Part shown: piece by piece, positions 1 to 7,315 of the stretch | How positions within the stretch are numbered: the stretch's first letter is position 1 | Layout: the number at the start of each line of letters is the position of its first letter | Notes under the pieces: generated by a model | Seen by the model: the letters and a program-made list of their open reading frames with translations, nothing else | What the model was told of the DNA's origin: nothing | Database searches by the model: none | DNA from: Limnochordia bacterium | GTDB lineage: Bacteria; Bacillota; Limnochordia; DUMW01 | NCBI GenBank assembly: GCA_023230925.1 | Contig: JALNWK010000035.1 | Location: 1-31,379 of the forward strand | Direction of reading: 5' to 3' | Length of the DNA: 31,379 bases | Position numbers and translations under genes: made by a program

Positions 1-374
1 CTTATCTCCTATATTGGAGATTGAGCCTCTCGATCCCTTCTTTTCCCTTCTCTCTCATGGGACCCGCGGTATCCGTCGCGTTCGCGATCACCTACCTGAA
101 CCCGTAAATTCTTGACTCATACCAATCTCGATTGACATTCCGTAAACTCGGACGGAATTAAGGTGGTAGGGAGTCTCACTACAACTAGAATGCACCAAAT
201 TTCGGGCCGAATCCAGTCCCTGATTGGTAACACGTTGTGAATACTTTTCAAGTAGCGTATTTACTAATACAGTAGTCGCTTTAGGTCGGTTTGTGGTTTC
301 AAATAGGTTATTTGGTAAGAGTTGTAACAGAGGTACTGATAGGCATGCGGTGCTAGAATCGACTGTTGAAAGTA
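1..374. other. Left-end region without recognisable gene
   Basis: I see no open frame with a plausible start and ribosome site on either strand and no recognisable remnant. The stretch lies downstream of the minus-strand htrA gene and may belong to the flank of a gene outside the window. Confidence 0.4.
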
Positions 375-414
375 AGTACGTAAAGTAGCCTAGCCAGGGA
401 TTACTTCACGTACT
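375..414 (-). terminator. Hairpin downstream of htrA
   Basis: Two 13-nt arms (375-387 and 402-414) pair across a 14-nt loop. The single mismatch on the plus strand becomes a G-U pair when read on the minus strand, which favours transcription in the htrA direction. The arm starts 13 nt after the htrA stop. The following U tract is poor, so intrinsic termination would be weak; it could also be an mRNA 3' stabiliser. Confidence 0.45.
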
Positions 415-427
415 ACTGCCGTGGTAC

Positions 428-1519
428 TTACAAAGTGACTGTGGTTTCCCTTCTTACCCCCTCTTTGATTAAGGCTATCCTTAGCTTATCACCGGGGGCA
501 TGGCTGCGCACTTTCTTTACTAGCTCATCCATCGTAGAGATCGGTGTTCCGTTGACACTGATAACGGTATCACCACTCGTAATACCCGCCTCAGCCGCGG
601 GACTTCCCTCCCGTACCGATAGGATATAGGCTCCCTTTGAGGGTACTTCATACCCTAGTCTTTGACCAAGTTCCTTGGCTATCTCAGGGGTAAGGGTACC
701 ACCGAGGGCCCCTAGTCGGGCTACTCTACCGTACTGTTTCAACTGCTCCATAACATCCTTAGCACTATCGATGGGAATTGCAAACCCAATCCCTTGGCCA
801 GGCTGGTAGATTGCTGTATTAATCCCAATAACCTCACCCCTAGTATTCAGTAGTGCACCACCACTGTTACCGGGATTGATCGATGCATCGGTCTGGATCA
901 TGTTCTGTAGATCTAATCCTGAACGGGGATCGATGGTGATGTCCCGTCCTAAGGCACTTACTACTCCGGTGGTAACTGAGTTATCAAAACGGAAGGGGTT
1001 ACCGATGGCGATTACTGCTTCTCCCACCCGTAGATCACCGGATGATCCTAAGGTGGCAGTGGGCAGATTATCCCCTTGGATCTGTACTACAGCTAGATCC
1101 GAGAACTCATCTCTACCAATGACCTCGCCTTGAAAGCTCCTGCCATCTGGCAGAAATACCGTAATCTCTTTCGCATCAGCAATCACATGATTATTGGTTA
1201 GGATGGTTCCTTCTTTGTCCACAATAACCCCGGAACCGATGCCTTCCCGTTCTTCAACAATCTGGAAGAAGAAGTTATCTAATATGAGATCCCGGGTGGT
1301 CACAATCTTGACCACCGCAGGCCCCACCTGTTCCACTACGGCAACAGTTGGATCTTCCCCACCGGTGGCCTGCCCGGCTAGGTGTCCTTCGTCAATCGAC
1401 GTCCACGGCCACTTTGCATGTAAGAAGGAGCCTAGAACTACTCCTGTAGCCACACTCAATACCACCATGACCGACAAAGCAATAATAAGTCTACGTTCCG
1501 ATGTACTTCGCCCCGACAC
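428..1519 (-). CDS. htrA: HtrA/DegP-type membrane-anchored serine protease with PDZ domain
   Basis: Envelope quality-control protease that degrades or refolds damaged exported proteins on the outer face of the membrane. A single hydrophobic segment at about residues 11-31 acts as an uncleaved anchor. A trypsin-like domain follows with the complete triad: His111 in TNNHV, Asp141 in FSDLAV and Ser219 in GNSGGAL. One PDZ domain occupies about residues 270-360 (GSPAAEAGI, GDTVISVNG). The length of 363 aa fits the Bacillota one-PDZ HtrA/YyxA class. The start is GTG with AAGGGGTGG a few bases upstream. The gene is divergent from a small membrane gene, and a perfect 19-bp palindrome lies in between, so regulation from that site is plausible. 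The family assignment is firm; which paralogue (HtrA, HtrB, YyxA) it corresponds to is not resolved. Confidence 0.93.
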   Translation of the reverse strand: MSGRSTSERRLIIALSVMVVLSVATGVVLGSFLHAKWPWTSIDEGHLAGQATGGEDPTVAVVEQVGPAVVKIVTTRDLILDNFFFQIVEEREGIGSGVIVDKEGTILTNNHVIADAKEITVFLPDGRSFQGEVIGRDEFSDLAVVQIQGDNLPTATLGSSGDLRVGEAVIAIGNPFRFDNSVTTGVVSALGRDITIDPRSGLDLQNMIQTDASINPGNSGGALLNTRGEVIGINTAIYQPGQGIGFAIPIDSAKDVMEQLKQYGRVARLGALGGTLTPEIAKELGQRLGYEVPSKGAYILSVREGSPAAEAGITSGDTVISVNGTPISTMDELVKKVRSHAPGDKLRIALIKEGVRRETTVTL

Positions 1520-1575
1520 TGTATATCCACCCCTTAATTTATTTCTTCAGTAGAAATTATTTCCTATGCAAAGGG

Positions 1576-1594
1576 TAAACATACCGTATGTTTA
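1576..1594. promoter_or_regulatory. 19-bp perfect palindrome between htrA and the divergent gene
   Basis: TAAACATAC-C-GTATGTTTA: two perfect 9-nt arms with a 1-nt centre, 57 bp upstream of the htrA start and 39 bp upstream of the preferred start of the plus-strand gene. The size and symmetry fit an operator for a dimeric helix-turn-helix repressor of TetR or GntR type. No regulator gene sits next to it in the window. Confidence 0.6.
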
Positions 1595-1632
1595 TCATGT
1601 GTGGGGCGAATAATAAGAAAAAAGGGGAGTCG

Positions 1633-2022
1633 ATGACTCCCAAAAAGGAACTTGTAGGTATGCTAGAAGATAAATCCCGTTTTATTGAGATCTACCAAGA
1701 ACGACTCCGGGAGAACAAGGAAGCTGCTGTAATACGCAAATACCCGGATAAATTTGAAGAGGGAATGCCTTGGTCTAACCGGGCTTTGCCCCCACTTAAC
1801 ATCAAGGATCGATTCATCTATTTTCTGACCTCACCGGGCTTTCTCTTCGTCCTTGTAATTGGAGTGTTAATTGCCCTCTTGGCCCTAGTTATCCTATTTC
1901 CCCCGGAACTTAACGAGTTTGAGGGCGAAGCAGTACTTGTTGCTTGTCTAGATCAACCCTTACCCTTCAACTCACTGATCAAAGCAGGAATCACCTCTAA
2001 CACATCTCCCACGATTCCGTAG
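1633..2022 (+). CDS. Small single-pass membrane protein of unknown function
   Basis: I do not recognise this gene. From ATG 1633 it encodes 129 aa: a charged, probably helical N-terminal half rich in Lys and Glu, one strongly hydrophobic segment (from PGFLFVLVIGVL to VILF), and a short polar tail. The start is chosen because AAAGGGGAG lies just upstream; the earlier in-frame ATG at 1588 falls inside the 19-bp palindrome and has a poorer ribosome site. The 3' end runs about 70 bp into the convergent etfA gene, which is unusual, so the last 20 or so codons may be read-through past a lost stop. It is divergent from htrA and probably shares its control site; a partner of the protease or an envelope-stress protein is only a guess. 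Confidence 0.5.
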   Translation: MTPKKELVGMLEDKSRFIEIYQERLRENKEAAVIRKYPDKFEEGMPWSNRALPPLNIKDRFIYFLTSPGFLFVLVIGVLIALLALVILFPPELNEFEGEAVLVACLDQPLPFNSLIKAGITSNTSPTIP

Positions 2023-3137
2023 TCCGCCACCTGGAAGATGGGGGCATTGGCATCTTTGTTAATCGCCACAATGACATCTGAAGACTGCATCCCGGCTAAA
2101 TGTTGAATAGCTCCGGAAATGCCACAGGCAATATAAATCCTTGGCTTAACAGTCTTTCCCGTCTGTCCTACTTGATGGGCATAGGGTATCCACCCAGCGT
2201 CAACGACAGCACGCGAGGCACCTACTGCTCCACCTAAGAGCTTTGCCAGCTCGTTTAAAAGGGCAAAATTCTTAGCATCACCCATTCCCCGTCCACCGGC
2301 AACAATAATCTCCGCCTCGGCAATGTTTGCTGTCTCATCGTCCTGTTCCGTAACAGAGAGAATTTCACTCAGTGCCTTTAAATCCTCAGGCACAGCCATC
2401 TCTATTAGCTGTCCCGGATAATCTGCCACCCGCTCCGGCATGGAGAACACCTTAGGACGAACGGTGGCCATTTGGGGCCTATGATTTGGACAAATGATGG
2501 TCGCTAGCAAGTTACCGCCAAAGGTCGGCCGGGTCTGCATTAGGTTACCCGCCTCATCCAAATCAAAACCAGTGCAATCCGCCGTTAGACCAGTACCTAA
2601 TCTGGTGGCAATCCGCGGAGCGATGGACCGTCCAAGGGTGGTACCACCAATCAGGAAAACTGATGGTCTGATCGTTGTAATTAAGTCAGTAATCAGGCTC
2701 ACGTATTTCTCTTCATGGGGCAGCTTAAGTTGTGGATGGTCAAAGTAGTAAACCTGGTCCACACTATAGGTTACTAAGTCCTGAGCGTGGTCCTTAATGC
2801 CCTCCCCCAAGATTACCGCCGTCAGTTGCGCCCCTAGTTTGTCGCTAAGCATGCGCCCCACCGAAAGCAATTCGTAAGAAACATCGGCCACCTGGCCATT
2901 GCGCTGCTCACAGAAAATTAGGACATCCTTACCCTCAGGAGCTTTGGCTTCTTTTTGCCCTCGCTCTATGATGATTGCTTCCACAGGACAGATCTTGGCG
3001 CAGGCACCACATAGGGTACAACCGTCCCCGATCACAGCCCGTTCACCTTCCATGCTGATCACGCCAAAGGGGCACTCATCTATACAACTACCACACCCAA
3101 TACACGCATCGGTTACTCTAATCGACATTACTTGCAT
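1953..3137 (-). CDS. etfA: Electron-transfer flavoprotein alpha subunit with N-terminal 2x[4Fe-4S] ferredoxin domain
   Basis: Alpha subunit of an ETF that exchanges electrons with the neighbouring acyl-CoA dehydrogenase. Residues 1-60 form a bacterial ferredoxin domain with two CxxCxxCxxxCP motifs (Cys12, 15, 18, 22 and Cys40, 43, 46, 50). The ETF alpha core follows, ending in the FAD-binding region with GQTGKTVKP, YIACGISGAIQH and NKDANAPIF. Ordinary EtfA proteins are about 320 aa and lack the ferredoxin part; the 394-aa fused form is known from anaerobes such as the caffeyl-CoA reductase CarE of Acetobacterium, where it takes part in flavin-based electron bifurcation. That function is inferred here. 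The gene starts 19 nt after etfB with AAGGCGG upstream, the third gene of an acd-etfB-etfA operon. Its end overlaps a convergent small gene. Confidence 0.92.
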   Translation of the reverse strand: MQVMSIRVTDACIGCGSCIDECPFGVISMEGERAVIGDGCTLCGACAKICPVEAIIIERGQKEAKAPEGKDVLIFCEQRNGQVADVSYELLSVGRMLSDKLGAQLTAVILGEGIKDHAQDLVTYSVDQVYYFDHPQLKLPHEEKYVSLITDLITTIRPSVFLIGGTTLGRSIAPRIATRLGTGLTADCTGFDLDEAGNLMQTRPTFGGNLLATIICPNHRPQMATVRPKVFSMPERVADYPGQLIEMAVPEDLKALSEILSVTEQDDETANIAEAEIIVAGGRGMGDAKNFALLNELAKLLGGAVGASRAVVDAGWIPYAHQVGQTGKTVKPRIYIACGISGAIQHLAGMQSSDVIVAINKDANAPIFQVADYGIVGDVLEVIPALISELKGKG

Positions 3138-3156
3138 TCACCGCCTTCTTAAGGCA

Positions 3157-3936
3157 TCATTGTACTTGGCCTAGTTTCTCTAGAAGAGCCCTGGCCTGCT
3201 GTTGGGGCGTACCCTCCAACATCTGACTTGTAATCTTTCTAGTTGGCTCCCAGGTCCGGTAAACCTGGGTGGGAGAACCATTACTGCCAATCCGTTCTGG
3301 CTCTGCTTGGATATCCCCAGGACCCCAGATGGGCACTTGCATTTTCTTCGAACGCATCATGCCTTTTAATGAAGGCATCCTTGGCTCATTCAACTCTTTG
3401 ACCGCGGTAATAAGGGCCGGTAGAGGCATTCTTATTGTCTCGTATCCGTTTTCGATCATCCGCTCCACCACAAGCTGGCCATCATCCGCTGAGACAATAC
3501 GCCGGACATCGGTAGCATGAGGAATCCCTAACTGCTCTGCTATACCTGGTCCTACTTGCGCTGTGTCCCCATCAACCGCCTGACGCCCGCAGATAATCAA
3601 ATCAAAGGCCCCTATTTTCCCTATACCCAATGCCAATGTATAGGAAGTTGCGAGGGTGTCCGCCCCGGCAAAGGCGCGATCACTTAACAGTACTGCATCG
3701 TCGACTCCCATCGCCACTGCTTCCTTTAGGGCCTCCGCCGCATCGGGAGGACCCATGCTTAGAGCAGTAACCTTGCCACCATGGGCTTCTTTAAGCCTTA
3801 CCGCCTCTTCAATGGCATACAAATCAAAAGGATTAAGGATCTTCTTAACTCCCGCCCGAATAACAAGACCAGTCTTTGGGTCTATCTTTGCTTGACTAGG
3901 ATCCGGCACCTGCTTTATGCAAACAACAATATTCAC
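3157..3936 (-). CDS. etfB: Electron-transfer flavoprotein beta subunit
   Basis: Beta subunit of the ETF dimer. The family signature VKELNEPRMPSLKGMMRSKK is intact, as is the nucleotide-binding stretch GRQAVDGDTAQVGPGIAEQLG. In bifurcating ETFs this subunit carries the FAD that receives NADH electrons; whether this one bifurcates cannot be decided by eye. I place the start at GTG 3936 (protein beginning NIVVCIKQVPD, as usual in the family) because AGGTGG lies 5 nt upstream. A GTG 9 nt further upstream is also in frame but overlaps that ribosome site. The gene lies between acd (29 nt upstream) and etfA (19 nt downstream) and is surely cotranscribed with them. Confidence 0.93.
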   Translation of the reverse strand: MNIVVCIKQVPDPSQAKIDPKTGLVIRAGVKKILNPFDLYAIEEAVRLKEAHGGKVTALSMGPPDAAEALKEAVAMGVDDAVLLSDRAFAGADTLATSYTLALGIGKIGAFDLIICGRQAVDGDTAQVGPGIAEQLGIPHATDVRRIVSADDGQLVVERMIENGYETIRMPLPALITAVKELNEPRMPSLKGMMRSKKMQVPIWGPGDIQAEPERIGSNGSPTQVYRTWEPTRKITSQMLEGTPQQQARALLEKLGQVQ

Positions 3937-3965
3937 AAAATCCACCTGCCTATCTATGGCAAAAC

Positions 3966-5120
3966 CTAACCCCGCATGGATTCTTTAATCAGTTCTTGCC
4001 CAATAATATTCCGCTGAATCTGGTTCGTACCTTCATAGATCTGCGTAATCTTCGCATCCCGCATCATCTTCTCCACAGGATACTCCTTCATATAGCCATA
4101 ACCGCCTAGGATTTGTACCGCATCTGTGGTGACTTTCATGGCCACATCCGAAGCAAAGACTTTGGCCATTGCCGCTTCTTTAGATACGTTCTTGGCACCG
4201 GAATCGATCATCCGGGCAGTAGCGTATACCAACGCTCTGGCCGCCTCGATTTGTGTGGCCATATCGGCTAACATATGAGAAACCGCCTGGAAAGAGGCGA
4301 TGCTCTTGCCAAATTGCTTTCGCTCCCGGGCATAGTTCACCGCATAGTCTAAGGCCCCTTGGGCAATACCTACGGCCTGGGCCCCAATACCAGGTCGGGT
4401 CTTATCGAAGGTTTTCATCGCCACAATAAAACCCATTCCCTCTTTGGCCAGTAAATTTTCCTTCGGAATGCTGCAGTTCTCGAAGACTAACTCTCGGGTT
4501 GCTGAGGCACGGATGCCCATTTTGTTCTCCTTCTTACCGAAGCTAAATCCTTCGGTACCCTTCTCCACTATAAAGGCACTAGCTCCCCGGGCCCCTTTAT
4601 TTCGATCGGTCATGGCAATGATCGTATAGATCTCAGCCTCACCGCCATTTGTGATCCACTGCTTGGTACCATTTAATACGTAATGATCTCCATCTAGCGT
4701 TGCGGTGGTACTAATGGCACTAGCATCACTACCCGCATTGGCCTCGGTTACAGCAAAGGCCGCAAGTTTCTTCCCAGAAGCAATCTGGGGCATATATTTT
4801 TGTTTTTGCTCCTCGGAACCAAACAGTAAGATGGGAAATCCACCAAGTCCGCTGGCTGCATAGCTTACTGCAACACCACTACAAGCCCGAGAAAGCTCCT
4901 CCACAACTAGGGACTGTTCAAAGACTCCCCCGCCCAAGCCACCGTACTCCTCAGGTACCCACACCCCAAACAGGTCCGTATCGGCCAAGATCCTCATAAT
5001 CTCCCAAGGAAACTGACCAGTTTCATCTAACTCCAGCGCCACCGGCGCCACCTTTTCATCGGCAATGCGAGCCGCAAGCTCTTTGATCATCTGCTGCTCT
5101 TCAGTTAAGAAATACTCCAT
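3966..5120 (-). CDS. Short-chain acyl-CoA dehydrogenase (Bcd/CarC-like)
   Basis: FAD-dependent dehydrogenase/enoyl-CoA reductase that works with the EtfAB encoded just downstream. Family signatures are complete: VPEEYGG in the N-terminal helical domain, FAVTEANAGSDAS and VLNGTKQWITNGG in the beta domain, and the C-terminal ARERKQFGK and GGYGYMKEYPVEKMMRDAK. The catalytic base is the Glu in IYEGTNQIQR (about residue 363 of 384). The start ATG 5120 gives MEYFLTEEQQM, the normal family N-terminus; an in-frame extension to 5183 adds 21 unconserved residues. Butyryl-CoA-type or arylacryloyl-CoA substrates both fit; the acd-etfB-etfA order matches caffeyl-CoA reductase CarCDE. A 19-bp palindrome 80 bp upstream is the likely control site. 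Confidence 0.9.
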   Translation of the reverse strand: MEYFLTEEQQMIKELAARIADEKVAPVALELDETGQFPWEIMRILADTDLFGVWVPEEYGGLGGGVFEQSLVVEELSRACSGVAVSYAASGLGGFPILLFGSEEQKQKYMPQIASGKKLAAFAVTEANAGSDASAISTTATLDGDHYVLNGTKQWITNGGEAEIYTIIAMTDRNKGARGASAFIVEKGTEGFSFGKKENKMGIRASATRELVFENCSIPKENLLAKEGMGFIVAMKTFDKTRPGIGAQAVGIAQGALDYAVNYARERKQFGKSIASFQAVSHMLADMATQIEAARALVYATARMIDSGAKNVSKEAAMAKVFASDVAMKVTTDAVQILGGYGYMKEYPVEKMMRDAKITQIYEGTNQIQRNIIGQELIKESMRG

Positions 5121-5200
5121 AGGATTCTTGCCCCCATTCGTCTTGAGGTGGCGCAAGCTACCCCGTACCCAAATGCGCCCCATATGTTTTGCACTGCTAA

Positions 5201-5219
5201 TTTAGTACCAGGTACTAAA
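5201..5219. promoter_or_regulatory. 19-bp perfect palindrome upstream of acd-etfBA
   Basis: TTTAGTACC-A-GGTACTAAA: two perfect 9-nt arms with one central base, about 80 bp upstream of the acd start. A repressor operator for the acd-etfBA operon is the simplest reading. No convincing -35/-10 pair was found around it. Confidence 0.6.
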
Positions 5220-5220
5220 A

Positions 5221-5846
5221 CAGATCTCTTGCTAATTCGACGGCTTCTGTCTAAATTCCTGCACGCTATTTGGAAAGCACTCTAGCATTCTTCTGACTAC
5301 TGCAAAGTATATCATACTTGGCATAGGTTGCCCACTTGGCACCCAAACATGACCCTTGCATTAACCTAACCTCAGAAAACAAGGGGTTATCACAGGACCT
5401 CGTCGTCAGAACATGTAAGCAATTTCCCAGGGGAAGGAGATAGATGTATGATCCAGGCGCTTACTTGCGTCTAGACCTGCTGTGAGGGCAAAGGCTCTGC
5501 CAGGAACTACGTTTTGTCCTAGTGAAGCTCACCGGCCAATGGTCCATTGTGGTAAGTACGGATCTGACTGCGGAACCGACAACCTTTGACGTATGGTAGG
5601 TTCAGTTGGGAGTCTGTGGCGGCCTTCAGTGAGATTGTACCTCGTCCCCATACGTTTAAGTAAGTCTTGGGGGAGCTCCTTAACTTGGATTTCTCGGGGA
5701 GCCAATCTGCGCAAAATGTCTCGATTTGCCTGATGCCGGATAAAGCAACCTAGTCTGTCTCTAAAACAATTCCTCTGTAGTTGATGCCAACTGGTAGAAA
5801 GCTCCCCAATCTACCCGTTCAACCAACCAAGCACTATCACTGTTGC
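5221..5846. other. Gene-free, apparently decayed region
   Basis: About 600 bp without a credible gene. One 61-codon minus-strand frame (5529-5714) has no recognisable motif, no good ribosome site and an arginine-rich composition typical of non-coding frames. The stretch continues the trace of a broken IS110-type transposase that lies just to its right, so it is probably what remains of an insertion. Confidence 0.4.
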
Positions 5847-6138
5847 TTAGGTAGATCTCCACGGATGAACTCTCTGCAGCACTGCTCTTGAATGGCTTGA
5901 TCGCAACAGCAGTGATGGTAACTCCGGATTGCAACTCAGGCCCAAACGTGGGAGCATCTTACAAATTCGCTGCCGTTGACAATAAACGTTCTCCTTGGCA
6001 GTCTGTCTTGCCCGGACTAGGTCCCTGAATGCTTCGTGTTCTTTCCGGGACCTAAACAGGAGTAAGCTCTCCACTTCGCAACCAACGGGCCAAACCCTCT
6101 GCATCTTTTCGATCAGTCTCTACTCTTTCACTGACTTG
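5847..6138 (-). pseudogene. IS110-family transposase remnant (frameshifted, truncated at both ends)
   Basis: Read on the minus strand from about 6138, one frame gives SERVETDRKDAEGLARWLR and then SGELTPV before a TAG stop. A shifted frame continues with EHEAFRDLVRARQTAKENV and QRQRICKML. These are the conserved middle part of the DEDD (RuvC-like) domain of IS110/IS1111 transposases: the TDR(K/R)DA Asp motif, GELT-V, and the following LRDLVRAR helix. The N-terminal part and the C-terminal serine domain are absent. The right edge merges with the fmdE promoter, so exact limits are unclear. No terminal repeats are seen, as expected for the IS110 family. Confidence 0.7.
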
Positions 6139-6169
6139 ACAGTATTTGAGATTCTAACCTATACTGTCA
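6136..6169 (+). promoter_or_regulatory. Promoter with overlapping inverted repeat upstream of the fmdE-trmO-nik operon
   Basis: TTGACA at 6136-6141 and TATACT at 6160-6165 with an 18-nt spacer form a good sigma-A-type promoter 48 bp before the fmdE start. A perfect inverted repeat overlaps it: TGACAGTAT (6137-6145) and ATACTGTCA (6161-6169), separated by 15 bp, so a bound regulator would cover both -35 and -10. The wide spacing of the half-sites resembles NikR operators (two short half-sites about 13-16 bp apart), and the operon's last gene is nikR. Assignment to NikR is an inference. Confidence 0.65.
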
Positions 6170-6213
6170 GTAACACGAAGTTTATTTTCGTATTACGGGA
6201 GGTTTGGTTTGGT

Positions 6214-6720
6214 ATGTGGAACCGGTGCATACAATTTCATGGCCATACCTGTAAAGGATTGGCTATTGGCTATCGAGTGGGGATAATTGCCTTGGACAAG
6301 CTAGCATCCCGGCGGGCAATCGATGAGGAGATTATCGCTATCGTTGAGAATGCTTCTTGTGCAGTCGATGCCATCTCGGTTACAACGGGCGCCACATTAG
6401 GCAAGGGCAACCTCCTCTTGCAGGACTACGGAAAACAAGTCTATACCTTTGGGCTAAGAACCGAGAATAAGGCCATCCGCATTGCCGTGCGCAACCTGAG
6501 TTGGCCCAAGGATGTAGGTATCGAGAACATTCTCTCCATGGATGAAGAGCTGTTTGCTAAAGTCGAGGAAGTGGAATTGAAGCTGCCGCCTAAGGCGCGT
6601 ATGCACCGCTCCTATCCTTGTAGTTTCTGTGATGAATCCGTTAGCGAAGCAAAGCTCCGCATAAGGGACGGAAAACTCTGTTGTATCCCCTGTGCCTATG
6701 AGGATCTTAAACGCTGGTAG
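6214..6720 (+). CDS. FmdE-like protein with C-terminal zinc-finger motif
   Basis: 168-aa member of the FmdE (formylmethanofuran dehydrogenase subunit E-like) family. The hallmark N-terminus CIQFHGHTCKGLAIGYR (Cys5, His9, His11, Cys13) and the motif CAVDAISVTTGATLGKGNL are present. A zinc-ribbon-like tail carries Cys136, Cys139, Cys157 and Cys160. Despite the name, bacterial members are not methanogenesis enzymes; a metal- or pterin-related role is suspected for the family but not settled. The start is ATG 6214, 11 nt after GGGAGG; the longer open frame upstream runs through the promoter and IS remnant and is not coding. It is the first gene of a plus-strand block that continues with trmO and a nickel-type importer ending in nikR, which suggests a function in nickel or other metal handling. 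Confidence 0.82.
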   Translation: MWNRCIQFHGHTCKGLAIGYRVGIIALDKLASRRAIDEEIIAIVENASCAVDAISVTTGATLGKGNLLLQDYGKQVYTFGLRTENKAIRIAVRNLSWPKDVGIENILSMDEELFAKVEEVELKLPPKARMHRSYPCSFCDESVSEAKLRIRDGKLCCIPCAYEDLKRW

Positions 6721-6758
6721 CTTCCTAACCCAGGAACTCAACTAAATCAAGAGGGGCT

Positions 6759-7169
6759 GTGGGAACCGTGATTCAGATAGAACCCATTGGCTATGTTCAT
6801 TACCGAAGAGAAGTGTCTGCCCCCAAGGTCATTGGCCCGAGCCGACTCTACCCTTTCCCCAAGGTGGTAGAGATTCACATCAAAGAACAATACATAGACG
6901 GGCTTTTAAGGATTGAAGATTGCACTTATCTTTCGGTATTGTATTGGATGAACTATTTACCTAAACGCACCGGGCTCCAAGGGCATCGTTTCGGCGATGA
7001 AACCCAGCCGATGATGGGCTCCTTTGCCACCCGAAGTCCCTACAGACCTAATCCCATTGGCGTTACTAAAGTAAGACTGATTAATCGTCGGGCTAATGTA
7101 ATCACCGTTGAGGGGTTAGATGCCTTCGCGAAAACCCCGGTGCTGGATATTAAAGCTGCAACTACTTAG
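6759..7169 (+). CDS. trmO: TrmO/TsaA-family tRNA methyltransferase-like protein
   Basis: Short member of the TrmO (YaeB, VirR/TsaA) family, whose E. coli member methylates N6-threonylcarbamoyladenosine at tRNA position 37 using S-adenosylmethionine. The signature GSFATRSPYRPNPIGVTKVRL is intact, as are the N-terminal IEPIGYVHY strand and the C-terminal TPVLDIK. At 136 aa it contains only the core beta-barrel domain and lacks the extra C-terminal domain of the 235-aa E. coli protein. The start is uncertain: GTG 6759 is only 2 nt after GAGGGG, while GTG 6768 (11 nt after it) gives a more typical N-terminus. It sits 38 nt after the fmdE-like gene. Linkage of TrmO-like proteins to metal genes is seen in other anaerobes, so a role other than tRNA methylation is possible. 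Confidence 0.82.
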   Translation: MGTVIQIEPIGYVHYRREVSAPKVIGPSRLYPFPKVVEIHIKEQYIDGLLRIEDCTYLSVLYWMNYLPKRTGLQGHRFGDETQPMMGSFATRSPYRPNPIGVTKVRLINRRANVITVEGLDAFAKTPVLDIKAATT

Positions 7170-7315
7170 CCCTGTGCTCACTTTAGAACCGAAAGCAGCA
7201 GATTAGGGCGAACACACTGTCTTATTACGGAAAACAAGGAAAGGCATTATCTATGAAAGGTGGTGGGACAATAATGCTTCGGATAGAAATCTGAGGTATT
7301 GTTGTCTATGATGTT

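Noticed and set aside
5529..5714. 61-codon minus-strand frame in the gap between acd and the IS remnant
   Set aside because: No ribosome site, no recognisable motif, composition typical of a chance frame.
7170..7315. Possible nickel/cobalt or cobalamin riboswitch before the binding-protein gene
   Set aside because: I looked for the conserved riboswitch cores and saw none; the gap has no strong paired structure by eye.
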